From Roridomyces roridus (taxonomy: Eukaryota; Basidiomycota; Agaricomycetes; Agaricales; Mycenaceae): DNA of 64,000 bases. This document shows, piece after piece, positions 53,848 through 64,000 of this stretch (its first letter is position 1; each line of letters starts with the position of its first letter). A program made the translations under genes and the position numbers. The DNA is taken from positions 1 to 64,000 of the forward strand of contig JARKIF010000002.1 of NCBI GenBank assembly GCA_029378245.1, read 5' to 3'. The notes under the pieces are model-generated. The model ran no database searches and was not told the origin of the DNA. It worked only from the letters and a program-made list of their open reading frames with translations.

Positions 53848-54397
53848 AAATATTTGCTGCTGGAAGAATATTCGTTCGCTCTCCCTTTTGCACAGTTCAC
53901 GTTCGAAGAAGTCATCAATTGAGAGCCGTTAAATAGATGCATCATGCATTACGCAACTACCGAAGTCCAAGGGGAAAACGCGAACCAGCAAAAATTCCAT
54001 GCCACAGAGAGTCGCTGGCTTGCCTTTCCTTGAGCTTTGGAGCGTGGCAGACGTTCAAGATATCGATGTTTCAGATGTAAAAACAGCAGGCAATGTCTGA
54101 GCAAATACAGCTGGTCGTGGAGCCGTCTGAGGAGGAGACCTTGGTTAAACGCGATAGCACGCTCCACGGCCAGACGCTGTCAATGTCGCAACCGCACGTA
54201 TGAGTACACCGGCACGAGACGCACACGCCCAAGTGGCCGTGGCTTTCAAGCTGTTTCAGGAAACGACAGCGTAGGGCCGTAGGCGGCGAGTCTAAGGAGG
54301 CTGTAGATGGAAAAGTGCAAATACGTCGAAGCAAGACTCAACTTGCAAATAAGTATTCTTTGAATTTATACAGTGCTACTTCAAGTTGCATTTATTG
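53848..54397. other. Intergenic between tandem F-box genes
   Basis: No gene is seen. It is the 5' flank of the left F-box copy and the 3' flank of the right one. Confidence 0.45.
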
Positions 54398-56050
54398 CTA
54401 ATGGATATTAGACCCATGTTCCCAATTGTACGCCTCGGACAAACCTGTCCAAGGAGTCACACGGCTCCAATCGTCAGCCTCCGCGCCCCATGGTGACAGT
54501 GGCCACAAAAGCTCGACTCCTCGAGACCGAAACGTCTCGGTCTCGTCTGGCGAGAACAACGAGTGCTGCTGAAAATTAACGACAGCCAGACGTCGAAATC
54601 CGACTCCCAGATCTATCCGTTCCCATATGAACTGTTCCAACGTCTCTTTAGTCACCGAAGTACAATCATCGAATTCGAGGATTTGCAACTTCGGGCATAG
54701 GACTATCCCGCCATTGAGGCTGGGAGTAAGAAGCTGGACAAGATCCGCAGAGGAGCAGGATTCGAATCCGATTGTTGCACCAGAGTTGGGATCCAAGGGG
54801 GCAAAATCATCATCCCAAGCCCAGCTGGCGTTCCCCCGAGTCCAGACGATGAGTTTTGTGAGGTTTAAAAGACTTCCAAGAGTGACGAGGACCATTTCTC
54901 TCGTAAAGGAAGGAAGTTGGATTCGGAGATCTTGGAGCGCCGGAAGACTGCCGAATTCGAGCCGGATGTTTTGGCCAGTGGAAGTAGTGGTGGGAATGTG
55001 TAGCTGGCGTAAATTCGGCACGTCGAGGGTGTCCAGTAGGCGGCGCACAGATCGTAGGTCCAGGGTTTGTGGGCCAATGAGAATGAGTGATTCGAGATGG
55101 AGCAAGGGGATCGGTTTCAGCCCTGTGTACTGATCCCAGTCTTGGGCAGCGTTGGGCCTGAAATGGAACGATGCCAACCGGGGGCATTGTTGAAGCAGCG
55201 TTAAAACTTTTGCTGGCTTCAATGCCACGCGCGTGTGATCGGAGTTGACAGTCAAGTGCGCGAGGTTGTCCCACTGATGGAATGGTGGAGTGAAAGATTG
55301 ACCAGTGTGCGGCCGATCTACCTCCAAGCGCACGATCAGCGTTCGCAGACTCGGTGCACCGAATAGTCGGTCCATTCGGTTGAGCACCGATACCGGTCCT
55401 GCTCCTTCGAAAGACTGCAGGAGCGGCGCCTCAGCGCGAGCGAGTCCAACGGTGGCCTCTGAGAGATTCGACACCACCAGTTTCTCCCACCGACCTGCGG
55501 ATTCAGCCACATAATTGATCAGGATCGATATCGCGTCCAAGTCCTCCACCGATAGCTCTGTCGTTTTGCGAGGGAACTCCAACGAGAGAGACAGCGGTAG
55601 CGCCCCCGAACGTTGTAGCCAGTGGGGAATGGCCTGGATTCTCTGCTCCGGGCGTTTCAGGATGAATTCCACCGGGATGTGAAGAGAAGCCCAAAGGCTT
55701 GGCGTTCTGAGCGCAATGGCCCGCCACGCGCTGCAGATTCGGGATATGAGCAGCGGGGCTTCCCGTGCGCTCATGACGGCGTTTCGGTCGGTTGGCAGAC
55801 AAGTCACAAATATCTCGCGGACGACATCGGCAGGAAGTCGGCGAGGATAAGAGATGAGGGCCGTGTGAGAGTCGATGTAGGTTTGGAGCTTGTCGCGTTC
55901 AGCGGAGAGCTCACGGATGCGCTCGTTGAGCAACTCCAGCTGGACCAGACGGGGGGCGAGATCCACGCGAATCTGCTCGCACTCGGCTTCGGACGGAACA
56001 AAATTGGTGTGGAGCTGGGTTGTGAAGGGCGAGTTCAGGAAATCGGTCAT
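54398..56050 (-). CDS. F-box-like/LRR protein, intact
   Basis: A single exon of 550 aa from the ATG at 56048-56050 (MTDFLNSPFTTQLHTNFVPS). An open frame extends further upstream, but the start matches the paralogues. Coiled coil at about 37-62 (RIRELSAERDKLQTYI), F-box core RRLPADVVREIFVTCLP at about 71-87, APLLISRICSAWRAIAL at about 98-114. LRR-like units follow (LQQCPRLASFHFRP, LDLRSVRRLLDTLDVPNLRQLHI, LTLGSLLNLTKLIV). The C-terminus has TPWTGLSEAYNWEHG in place of the NAWTGLP end. It is a probable SCF substrate receptor (inferred). It lies in tandem behind 52162-53777 and is the only intact member of the MTD subgroup here. The box at 56112-56121 is a degenerate CArG site. Confidence 0.9.
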   Translation of the reverse strand: MTDFLNSPFTTQLHTNFVPSEAECEQIRVDLAPRLVQLELLNERIRELSAERDKLQTYIDSHTALISYPRRLPADVVREIFVTCLPTDRNAVMSAREAPLLISRICSAWRAIALRTPSLWASLHIPVEFILKRPEQRIQAIPHWLQRSGALPLSLSLEFPRKTTELSVEDLDAISILINYVAESAGRWEKLVVSNLSEATVGLARAEAPLLQSFEGAGPVSVLNRMDRLFGAPSLRTLIVRLEVDRPHTGQSFTPPFHQWDNLAHLTVNSDHTRVALKPAKVLTLLQQCPRLASFHFRPNAAQDWDQYTGLKPIPLLHLESLILIGPQTLDLRSVRRLLDTLDVPNLRQLHIPTTTSTGQNIRLEFGSLPALQDLRIQLPSFTREMVLVTLGSLLNLTKLIVWTRGNASWAWDDDFAPLDPNSGATIGFESCSSADLVQLLTPSLNGGIVLCPKLQILEFDDCTSVTKETLEQFIWERIDLGVGFRRLAVVNFQQHSLFSPDETETFRSRGVELLWPLSPWGAEADDWSRVTPWTGLSEAYNWEHGSNIH

Positions 56051-56849
56051 GGCGGTGAGAAGCAACGTGACTTGATCGGAGTCGTCCCCGATTGAGCCAG
56101 AACGCCCAAGGCCGTAAAGGGAAATTGCTGCTGACGAAGAATCGTCGCTGGCACAATGCACACCCTGCTCTCCCCTTGCACGATTCGCAATTCAAAGGCA
56201 TGGCGAAAACTATGCATTCCGACGCTACAACCGGCAGAGAGAAAAAAGGCCCAGTCGCTCTGTGAAGCAGGAAGACACAAAGATTCGCGAAGAAATCACG
56301 GATTGCATTGGGAAGCTATTACAAACAAAGTAGACTATGAAAGTATTCCATCAGACAGACGCTCGACTCGCTGGCTTCCCTCCAATCGGCCCTTTCGAGC
56401 ACAAAAGGAGGAGAAACCAAACGTCCTCGAGACCAGCGCGGAGGCCAGCCATGTTCTCGGTTAAACGAGTGAGCGCGAAAGTCATCGAGTGGAATTGAAG
56501 GATGCGGCATTTGTAAAAATGCGAGACTCGGTCAGTTTCTATAAAAAGATCCTGATGAGTATGTATCTGAGGAAATCAGGATGTCGGAGGGCGGGCTTTA
56601 TAGTTTTCGGGGGGTGGTCCGTGCGCGGAGTGATGGCACGTGCTTTGGGAGGTGATGGGGCAGGGCTTGGCAAGACCTTTGGGCAGCGACGTCCGTCTTC
56701 AAGCTCCATGCTTCTAATCCAGTGAAAGAATGTCCGAGACATGCTATGCAATTCAATTATACATGTAAGCAGAGAAAGAGAGGAAGGATAGCGACAGAGG
56801 CCTTGAAAGGACAGTAACTACACGATTGATTTATTTCTTATTCGCAGCC
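56051..56849. other. Intergenic
   Basis: It holds the F-box upstream block to about 56150, then nothing recognisable up to the 3' end of the RBR gene. Confidence 0.45.
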
Positions 56850-59286
56850 TCAAGGGTCCTGCGGCACCGGGTCCTCGAATCCTTCGACCGTAGCGTTCCA
56901 CGCCCACCGCCCCTCGAGGAACCCCTCCGCCGTGTCCTCCAACACGATCGAGTTGCGCTTCTGGACGTAGACCTACTCAGAATCAGCGACACGCAAGCAC
57001 GGCCAGGACGAGGAACGTACAGTCTTATCAGTGACCTTCTGCCTCAGCGTCGGAATGTTCTCCGGCTCTATCGGAGACTCGAGCAGCTCAGACAAGTCCT
57101 CTACCGCACGCTCGAGATCCCTATTTGCCTCTTCAGTCGCCAGAAGGAAGGCAGGAGCAGAAGCCGCACCTCTGATTGTCCTCGAAAAGATCCTTCTGGT
57201 TGCCCTTGGCGAGGTAGTAAGCCATCGCGTACGTCCACTTGAGCGTCATCCGGCACTTGTCGACCTCCTCGACAGCCTTCTTCATGAATTGTACCTGTTT
57301 GAGATGTCAGTGCGGATCAAGGGAGGGAAGCGGCCGTGGTAGAGCAAGGTCCGCAAAGACGGGAGAGGAGGGGAGGGTATCAAGGAAGACGAGGACAAGA
57401 AGAGGGAGGGTGGCCGGTAGGGCATGGGGAAGGGCATGCTCGATAAAGATGCGAAAGGGTAATCAAGGAGCGGGTAGAGATAGAAGAGGGACCACGCAGA
57501 GCAGATGCAAGTACATGGGAGGAAGGAATGAAGGAGGCCGGGAAGGACGGAAAGAGAGGGCGGCCATGGAAGAGGAATGCACGAAAAAGATGGGAGTAGG
57601 TACCAGGAGCGAGAGGAATGTCCGAGAAAAGACAGAGTAGAACGGGGGAACAAGGAGGACGGGAGGGAGAGGGAGGGAGCACGTGAAAAGAAGGGGGGCG
57701 GGGAGGGCAGAGAAGGCTGCAACTGGACTCACCTCAATCCAAGTCAACGCCGACGTGATCTGCATCTCCTCCATCTTCTTCTCCGTCTTGGCGAACAAGT
57801 CCAGCGCAAGCTTGGCGCTCTGCTCGTGATTGGCCCAGCGGTTGTAGTACTGCGGGTGAAATTAGCATCGGGCTCGAGGAGGGTGGGGCACTGGGAAGGG
57901 AGGAGGAATGCGCGCGATGGGTAGGGCAGGGCAAAAAGAAAGAAAGAAAGAACGAAGAACACGCCACTCACATGCAAATACCTCTCCAAGCTCGCCCGAC
58001 TCTTGCTCTGCGAATCTCTTGCATCAACACCGCCCTTCTCGTCATATCGGTTGCACGAATACCACGCCGTCCCATGCTCCGACCACGGGCCCATGCACAC
58101 CCAGCAGAATTCATGCTTGCACTTCTTGCACGTCATATGGCTATTGTCGTCACGTCAGCATCATCCCTAAATAAAGATCGAGCACTCACTTGCATCCCCC
58201 ATTCTTCTCAATCGTACTCATGCACTTTGAGCACTCCTTGGTATTACTCTTGATCCAATTCGCCGTCTCACTATCATCGCGGCACTTTTTCAGCCACAGT
58301 AACGCCACACCACACACCACAGGCCGGTGATCGCTGTCAATGATACACCCAAAGCAGAATTTGTGCTCCTTGCCCGTCACTTGACGCGTGAGCTCCTGGC
58401 TCTGCGTCATCGAGCCCGAAGAAGTCGAAGCTAACCCCCGCGCGCCGCAGGAGACAATGGGCACGACGGTCGTAAGCGAGGTCTTTGACGCTGCGCCGGG
58501 GCACGAGACGGTATTGGTACAAGAGGGGTAGGGGCAGAACTTGAGGTGTGGCATGCACGCGACAAAGTGGCGCACGAGGAGCTCCTCGAAGCGGACGTAA
58601 GTGTCCTCGTCCACCGCAGAGCGAACAAACTCGTCGGAAGCGACGAGCCCACATCCCTCAGCCATGCACCGACAAGCGTGCTCAGCCTCGTCTCGGATCT
58701 TGGAGGTGATGTATGCTGACCAGCAGCCGCTGCATGCTGCGTGGCCGCAGTCGAGCGAGAGTGGGGTGATGTCTGGTGCGTCGTCAAAGCAGATGGAGCA
58801 CACGAACGTGTCGGATTTAGGGGAAGCCGATGCTTTCGGTTTACGCGAAGGGCGACGGCTGGGACGAGGAGGCTCGGGCTCTGGCATCGCAGCCCCGGCG
58901 GCAATGAGCGTCTTGTCGGGGTTGTCCATGTACTGCTCGATCAAGCGCTCCTTGTTCCACAAGTTGTGGCGAAGCAGGAGACCTGCTTTGCTCTCGTCGA
59001 CGCCGAGAATGCCGCGGATGTGCTCCACGTCCTTCTCCATGAGCTTCTCGATCGAGGCTTGGGTGAGCGAGTCGAATTGGACTTCCCAAGCTTTGCGGGT
59101 AGTCTTGGGGGCGACTTTAAAGTCGTCCATGTCCCCGCCGTCGTCGCCATCCGAGTCTGATAAGAATCAGCACGGTCTTTCACGGTGGGGTAGCGCGCGC
59201 GACTCACCGTCGTCCTGCATCTCGATATCCTCGTCATCAAAGACGTTGTCGACATCATCGTCGGAGAATTCGTAGTCGGACGACAT
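56850..59286 (-). CDS. Ariadne-type RBR E3 ubiquitin ligase
   Basis: Seven exons (59286-59208, 59156-58190, 58140-57972, 57849-57733, 57294-57170, 57120-57021, 56972-56850) give 559 aa. Order: acidic N-terminus ([20 protein letters not shown]); UBA-like region; RING1 ([29 protein letters not shown] split across about 145-175); IBR ([11 protein letters not shown] .. [13 protein letters not shown]); RING2 ([16 protein letters not shown] and [20 protein letters not shown]) with the catalytic Cys in NGGC; Ariadne domain ([57 protein letters not shown]). It accepts ubiquitin from an E2 onto the RING2 Cys and passes it to substrate. Intron 4 (57295-57732) is 438 nt, far longer than others, and pyrimidine-rich on the coding strand. 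Confidence 0.93.
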
Positions 59287-59993
59287 GCTGGTATCTACTC
59301 TGGGTAGCATCAGTACACGGACGAGAGGGATGGAAAGTGCTAGCTCACGAGTGTGGATGACAATCGGGAAGAGGGTCTAAGGTATCGGCGCTAAACGGGC
59401 TTATTCAGTCGCGCCGAGGGAATCGGGGAGGTCTGAAAGGCTCACATGGATCTGGAATCAAGAGTCGCGGACGAGAATTGGGGGTTGGTCGCGAACTGGA
59501 ACGAGATCTCAGTCGAGAGAAGACGGAAAGTTGCTGTGAGATGATTTACAGAGGTCAGTGGCCGCGAGGCGTCACTGGGCACGAGTCTCAGCAAAACACG
59601 CTTTAAACGGAAGGGTGGGGCTCACCAGGGGAGAGCTGGAGAGCTGGGTGGGTGGGCTTCAAGGCCAGAGCTGTTTGCAAGTGGATGGGTGAGCACTGGA
59701 GCGACGAGGTGACTGATGGGACGCACGCGAGCAGTGCAAATCTAGCAGCAGTTAGAGACTCGAACGGAATCCGGGCGGTCTGGATGGAGGCTCACCTCTA
59801 CGCTGTGTAGACCGCCTCAGAAGCAGGTCGAAGGGGGTGGAAGAGGAGAGAGTACAAAGCGAGTCACAGTGATATCACAGTGACATGCCGATGCCCGAAT
59901 CCGGAAATGCCATCATGATGCCGAGCTCTTTGCTTTGCTCTTGCTCTTTCATGGAATTAGAACCAAAAAAACCAAAATTCAAATTCGCGAATC
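59287..59993. other. Intergenic, 5' region of the RBR gene
   Basis: No gene is seen. Short stretches with repeated GGTGGGTGGG/GAGAGCTGGAGAGCTGG words lie at about 59605-59700. It is the 3' flank of the F-box gene on the right. Confidence 0.45.
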
Positions 59994-61559
59994 TCAACGG
60001 AAAAATACCATATCAAAAGAATACGTTGGAAGCTCCCAACTGGGCACGAAAAAGGGCCGAATCTCCTCCTCCTGCGGGACGTCCCTGGCATTCTCCCTAA
60101 AGAGCCCAATCTGAAGCCTCCTAAAACTCCCTCTCATATCCACACATGCCCGGAAAAACGTCAACAACCGCGCCTTGGGCACCGTCGCACTAACGTCCCT
60201 ATTAATCACCTGGAGTTCCCGAAGCGCAGGGCAGAGTATCGTGGTATCATTGGTAGTCAAAGCAGCGAGGATGAAGTCGGTTGGATGCAAATCTGCACCG
60301 TCGTCATCTTCCTCCTCTTGAAACTCGCAAAAATGATCACCCGAAACAGTCAGCTTGACCAACGACGGTAAACCTCGCAGCGTCTCCACAAAAGTCCTCC
60401 TCGTCAGAGTGCGCAGATGCAACCGAACTTCGAGGAGCCCCGGAGAATTCGTCCCAAGTCCCATGAGAAAACGGCAACTCTCCAGTGTGCGAGACATCGA
60501 GGTGGCCACGTCAAAGCGACGCAAGCTCGGCATGGATACCTGGTCGAGGAAGTCGCGGATAGCCTGGGGTTGCAGGATATACGGAATAGTGATCACGAAG
60601 GTTTCGAGAAAACGCATGGTGACGAGTTCAGCTGGAAGACCTCCAGACGTCGGCATGGATTGGAGGTGGATGGAGACAAGCCGGGTGCAACGTCTGAAGA
60701 TTTGAAGCACCGTAAGGAGAGAGATCCCCTGCGCCCCACCGTCTCTGCTAAAATCCAGGTGCGTGAGTTGTCCCCAGGGTAGCGGGATATCAAGCACAAG
60801 GTCGTCTACCTGCCGAGTATGTTCGGGGCAGAAGGTTACGGCCCGCAAGTTAGGCGCCGTCAGAGACCGTACGAACTCCTTGAAGGACGCAAATGCCCCT
60901 GTAAAATAGATAGAAGACAGCATGGGCGCTGTGATCCTCATATCCGCGATTCCCATTGCGACCGCATAGCGATCCACCTCGAGATGACTCCACCGGTCCG
61001 TGAATGGCCGCAGATGCTCGAGGATGGCACCATATTGGCTCGTATCAACCCCCGCTATCCTGCGTCCTTGATAAAGGTCTGAGACCTTGAGGGAGAGCGG
61101 ACACGTTCCCGAACGGCGGAGCCATTGCACCAACGCAGGGGCCACCACAGGCTCCCTGACCAGCAAGAACGGCAGCGAAACCTCCAAAGACGCCCACAAA
61201 GCCGGTGTTGCCAAGGCGATTTTCCTCCATCCGCTGCATATGCGACATAGGAGCAGCGGGGCCTCCCTCGGGCTCATTTGAGGGGCAGCTCCAGGAAGGC
61301 AAGCCACAAAAATCTCTCGTATGATGTCCTCGGGCAAGCGGCGGGGAGTAGTAATGAGGGCTGCATGGGAGTGAATGTAGTCCCGCAGTCGGACACGCTG
61401 CGCGGAGAGCTGGCAGAGTTCGCGAATGCGCAGTATCATGCTGTTTTCGAGCAGGGCGAGCTCTTGAGACTTGGCTGCGAGATCGGACTGGATGAAAGCC
61501 GTTTCTTCTTGCGAAGGAATGTAGTTTATGACGAGTCGGTCGGCAAAGTTGCATTCCAT
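59994..61559 (-). CDS. F-box-like/LRR protein, divergent subfamily, intact
   Basis: A single exon of 521 aa from the ATG at 61557-61559 (MECNFADRLVINYIPSQEE). Coiled coil at about 25-62 (LALLENSMILRIRELCQLSAQ), F-box core RRLPEDIIREIFVACLP at about 73-89, then APLLLCRICSGWRKIALATP. LRR-like units follow (LTVLQIFRRCTRLVSIHLQS, LLEVRLHLRTLTRRTF, LRGLPSLVKLTVSG). The C-terminus (EEEIRPFFVPSWELPTYSFD) differs from both other local subfamilies and the protein is about 30 aa shorter. It has the same inferred SCF adaptor role. It is not in tandem with a close copy, but a remnant lies just upstream (61680-61880). Confidence 0.88.
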   Translation of the reverse strand: MECNFADRLVINYIPSQEETAFIQSDLAAKSQELALLENSMILRIRELCQLSAQRVRLRDYIHSHAALITTPRRLPEDIIREIFVACLPGAAPQMSPREAPLLLCRICSGWRKIALATPALWASLEVSLPFLLVREPVVAPALVQWLRRSGTCPLSLKVSDLYQGRRIAGVDTSQYGAILEHLRPFTDRWSHLEVDRYAVAMGIADMRITAPMLSSIYFTGAFASFKEFVRSLTAPNLRAVTFCPEHTRQVDDLVLDIPLPWGQLTHLDFSRDGGAQGISLLTVLQIFRRCTRLVSIHLQSMPTSGGLPAELVTMRFLETFVITIPYILQPQAIRDFLDQVSMPSLRRFDVATSMSRTLESCRFLMGLGTNSPGLLEVRLHLRTLTRRTFVETLRGLPSLVKLTVSGDHFCEFQEEEDDDGADLHPTDFILAALTTNDTTILCPALRELQVINRDVSATVPKARLLTFFRACVDMRGSFRRLQIGLFRENARDVPQEEEIRPFFVPSWELPTYSFDMVFFR

Positions 61560-61679
61560 GTTGTGGTTAAGAGCAAGCCCGAATTTGATGATGTGATCGA
61601 GCTGTACAGAGTCTCAAGTTGTTTTGAGTCGGAGATTCCCGACCACGAATCCTCGCACGAGGACCAACTGGCATCCAGC

Positions 61680-61880
61680 TCAATGGGAGACCGCGGGAAG
61701 CAACCGGAGACGGAACAGCATCAAATAGTCGCCGGAGAATTGCGCGAAGGGACTTCCCCGCCGCTTGCGCGTCGGGCCATTTGGTACCGTGGGAAGGCAC
61801 AGAACTTCAGCGAAGATCTTTCGAACGAAAGTTTTCCGGGAATCGGCACGGTCGTGAATTAGGACACGGTGGGAGTCGTC
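61680..61880 (-). pseudogene. Possible F-box core remnant
   Basis: Minus-strand reading DDSHRVLIHDRADSRKTFVR then KIFAEVLCLP resembles the F-box lead SHAALITTPRRLPEDIIREIFVACLP of the adjacent gene, with many substitutions. No start or LRR is found. Similarity is judged by eye and is weak. Confidence 0.4.
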
Positions 61881-62411
61881 GCAGGTCACGCTGTCTGGGC
61901 GGATGCAGTCCATTTCTCGACTCCGAGCTCTAAATGCCACTTGAGGAAGGTAGGGTCCGAATGAATTTACGGGCGTCTCAGCGGCGAAGGGAAAACTGGA
62001 TGAGCGTCAAGACCAAGAGCCTTTATTTGGCACGCGCGTCACCGTGACTCTCCCTTTGTTCTGTACTCCCATGACGACCAGGGCAAGAACTGAACTTGAA
62101 CATCTTGAATCCAACGCTTCACGCGCTAGAACCCTCGGCCAGGCCGCCTCTTATGCGGCCCCCTTTCCCAAACTCACACGGCCTCCGCCTATCCCTTGGA
62201 CCCAATCTGCAGGCTCGCTTCTCCTCTTCGATCAGAAATAGTGACAGCTCTCGGGCAGATATCCGCCTTCTTTCTATGTTTACAATGATACATGCGCTGC
62301 GAAGCTCCTCACGAATAATCACCGCCGACGACGCGTCGTGTGGGCGATCTTCGAAGGATCCTCAGTGCCAGCTGCTTGCTACCCACTCCCATCCTCCTCC
62401 ACGACCCCCTC
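61881..62411. other. Intergenic, 5' region of the MFS gene
   Basis: No gene is supported. It includes the promoter of the transporter starting at 62412. Confidence 0.4.
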
Positions 62412-64000
62412 ATGGCAGGCACCGTCTCGACGCGGAGCACCGTGGAGTCGACTACGCCTACGTTCACGAACACAGGAAGCAGCTTGGGCAAGCTCGAGTT
62501 GGGTCTGGAAGCCGAGTCCTCTGTCGTGAATGACGAGTTTCCGGTCAAGGATGGTGGTTTAAAAGCCTGGTGTACGCTCATTGGCGGGTTCGTCCTTACG
62601 ATTCAGTATTCCCATTAGTGCTTACCCCCAACTCTCCCTGGGAACCAGGACCTTGATATTCGCATCTACGATTGGGTACATCAACGCTTTTGGTGTATAC
62701 CAAGACCACTACACGCGCGGGGGTCTTTCAGCCTCGAGTGTGAGCTGGCTGGGTTCCACGCAGCTCTTCCTCCTAGTCTCACTTGGTTTGCCGGCCGGCA
62801 AATTGGTCGACATGGGCTACTTCCGACATACCATCTGCGCGGGTTCGATCATTTACATCGGCTCTCTGTTGGCGGTATCCTTCACGGACCAAACAAAATA
62901 CTATCAAATATTCTTGTCCCAGGGATTGGGCATGGGTCTCGGCTCGGGTCTTCTCTACGTCCCCGCCATGGCCGTCCAGGCTCGACACTGGAAAAAACGA
63001 AGACCTATGGCTGTCGGCGTCGTTTTGGTCGGTACGTACACTCACCTCATCTCATCCAACCCCAACCCATCTTGATGCGGCAACAATTTCAGGAGCAGCG
63101 ATTGGCGGGCTCATTTTCCCAATCGTGATTAACCGCCTCCTCACGCGATCCTCGTTCGCAAATGCCGTTCGTGCGAGTTTGTACATCGTCATCGGGATGC
63201 TCGGCACGGCGAACGCCATTATGACATGCCCGGAAACTGCACGCCAACCGGAGTCCGATTCGTCTATCAAAATAATCGCAAAAGACTCTGCTTATTGGTT
63301 CATGGCTTTCGGGTACGTTCTCCGCTACCACCGCGATGATGGGTGGACACACAAACTAAATCAAGTATCTTGCAGCGCGTTGTTGATTTTGAGCGGCGTT
63401 TTCTTCCCATGTGAGTCTGCCTGTCAAATTTGTGGAGTGGCAGGATACCGACCTTTGTCATGCCAATCCAGATTTTTACCTGCAACTGTATGCAATCCTT
63501 CATCAAGTCGATTCCAACCTGGCATTCTACAGTGTGGGTACATTACCTTGTTGATTGACGACTTCCCACTAACGATAATGCTTAGCTGGCCGTGATGAAC
63601 GCTGCGTCCATCCCAGGGCGAATCGGGCCTAACCTCTTGGCCGCCAAATTCGGTGTCCTCAACGTACTCACCACGTTTTCCGCTCTGTGCGGGTTACTAG
63701 TATTCGCCCTCTTTGGCGTGACGAATGCTGGTGGGATGTTCGCTTTTGCTGCTGTATATGGTTTCTGCTCCGGTGCATGTGAGTTTGTTTCACCATCGCT
63801 TGTTTCGACTTCCATTCAACGATGTCTGTCGTCAGGGCTGTCTCTAATCACTCTTGCCTTTGCGACAACCGCACGGCACCAGAGTGAAATTGGGTAAGTC
63901 TCAATGGTTGGATTCAAAACAGACGAGACATTGAATGAACGTCGTTAGGATTCGGTTAGGCGTTGGGTATTTCATCGCGGCGTTCGGAGGACTGGTTGGG
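62412..64000 (+). CDS. MFS transporter, monocarboxylate (MCT)-like, cut by the right edge
   Basis: Exons 62412-62605, 62649-63031, 63093-63312, 63376-63410, 63472-63533, 63586-63778, 63836-63893 and 63949-64000 (continuing) splice in phase. The cytosolic N-terminus is Ser/Thr-rich (MAGTVSTRSTVESTTPTFTN). Helix 1 follows KDGGLKAWCTLIGGFV, then GYINAFGVYQDHYTRGGLSA, the fungal MCH/MCT signature. Later landmarks are LSQGLGMGLGSGLLYVPAMA, KKRRPMAVGVVLVGAAIGG, FYLQLYAILHQVDSNLAF and MNAASIPGRIGPNLLA. Family members (yeast MCH proteins) are plasma-membrane or vacuolar carriers, few of them transporting monocarboxylates; the substrate is unknown. About 11 helices are present before the edge. No frame lesions are seen. 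Confidence 0.85.

Noticed and set aside
56051..56161. Longer start for the F-box gene at 56050
   Set aside because: The upstream open frame begins with GTG, is not conserved in sequence type, and overlaps the shared promoter block.
1..64000. A multi-gene defence or secondary-metabolite system
   Set aside because: No polyketide synthase, NRPS, terpene synthase or co-oriented biosynthetic set is present; OYE, PhyH, cupin and transporters are scattered among duplications and do not form a convincing cluster.

Overview
This window is nuclear DNA from a mushroom-forming basidiomycete (Agaricomycetes; a Mycena-like agaric would fit, but the species cannot be named from sequence alone). The evidence is dense 43-57 nt introns with GT..AG ends, intron-rich transporter genes, a large F-box-like/LRR family, a TPR protein with the agaric-type N-terminal region, and repeated insertion and decay of small DNA transposons.

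Layout. 0-10 kb: three F-box-like genes on the minus strand (the first cut by the left edge), a five-exon TPR gene, and a small MITE. 10-16.7 kb: a two-exon unknown gene, an F-box gene broken by a nonsense codon and a hAT transposase fragment, and an intact AIM9-type mitochondrial APH-fold gene. 16.8-24.3 kb: a degenerate repeat block, a 918-bp fold-back element, a decayed LRR/F-box-type gene and an Old Yellow Enzyme (OYE) pseudogene. 25.2-27 kb: a two-HMG-box protein. 27-34 kb: gene remnants and a second copy of the repeat block carrying the 3' tail of an AIM9 copy; then an intact cupin. 34-39 kb: an F-box pseudogene whose sixth codon holds a 1630-bp TIR element, and an intact OYE gene. 40-46 kb: an intron-rich sugar transporter, a phytanoyl-CoA dioxygenase-like gene and a C2H2 zinc-finger gene. 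47-56 kb: a second F-box remnant/OYE pair, a decayed membrane-protein gene, a one-base-frameshifted F-box gene and an intact F-box gene. 56.8-64 kb: an Ariadne-type RBR ubiquitin ligase, another F-box gene, and an MCT-like MFS transporter running off the right edge.

How it fits together. The housekeeping-like genes (AIM9, sugar transporter, PhyH, RBR ligase, MFS) are intact and spliceable. Between them is a birth-and-death array: about ten F-box-like loci, of which only four inside the window are complete and open, and three OYE copies, of which two are intact. F-box 5' ends lie just downstream of both intact OYE genes, so the two travelled together in segmental duplications. Several decay events can be read to the base: a target-site duplication, a near-duplicated 8 bp at the same site in a paralogue, and opposite one-base changes in one homopolymer. 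No CRISPR, rRNA or tRNA gene was recognised. Exon boundaries were derived by hand from reading frames, splice motifs and remembered family patterns, with no database search.
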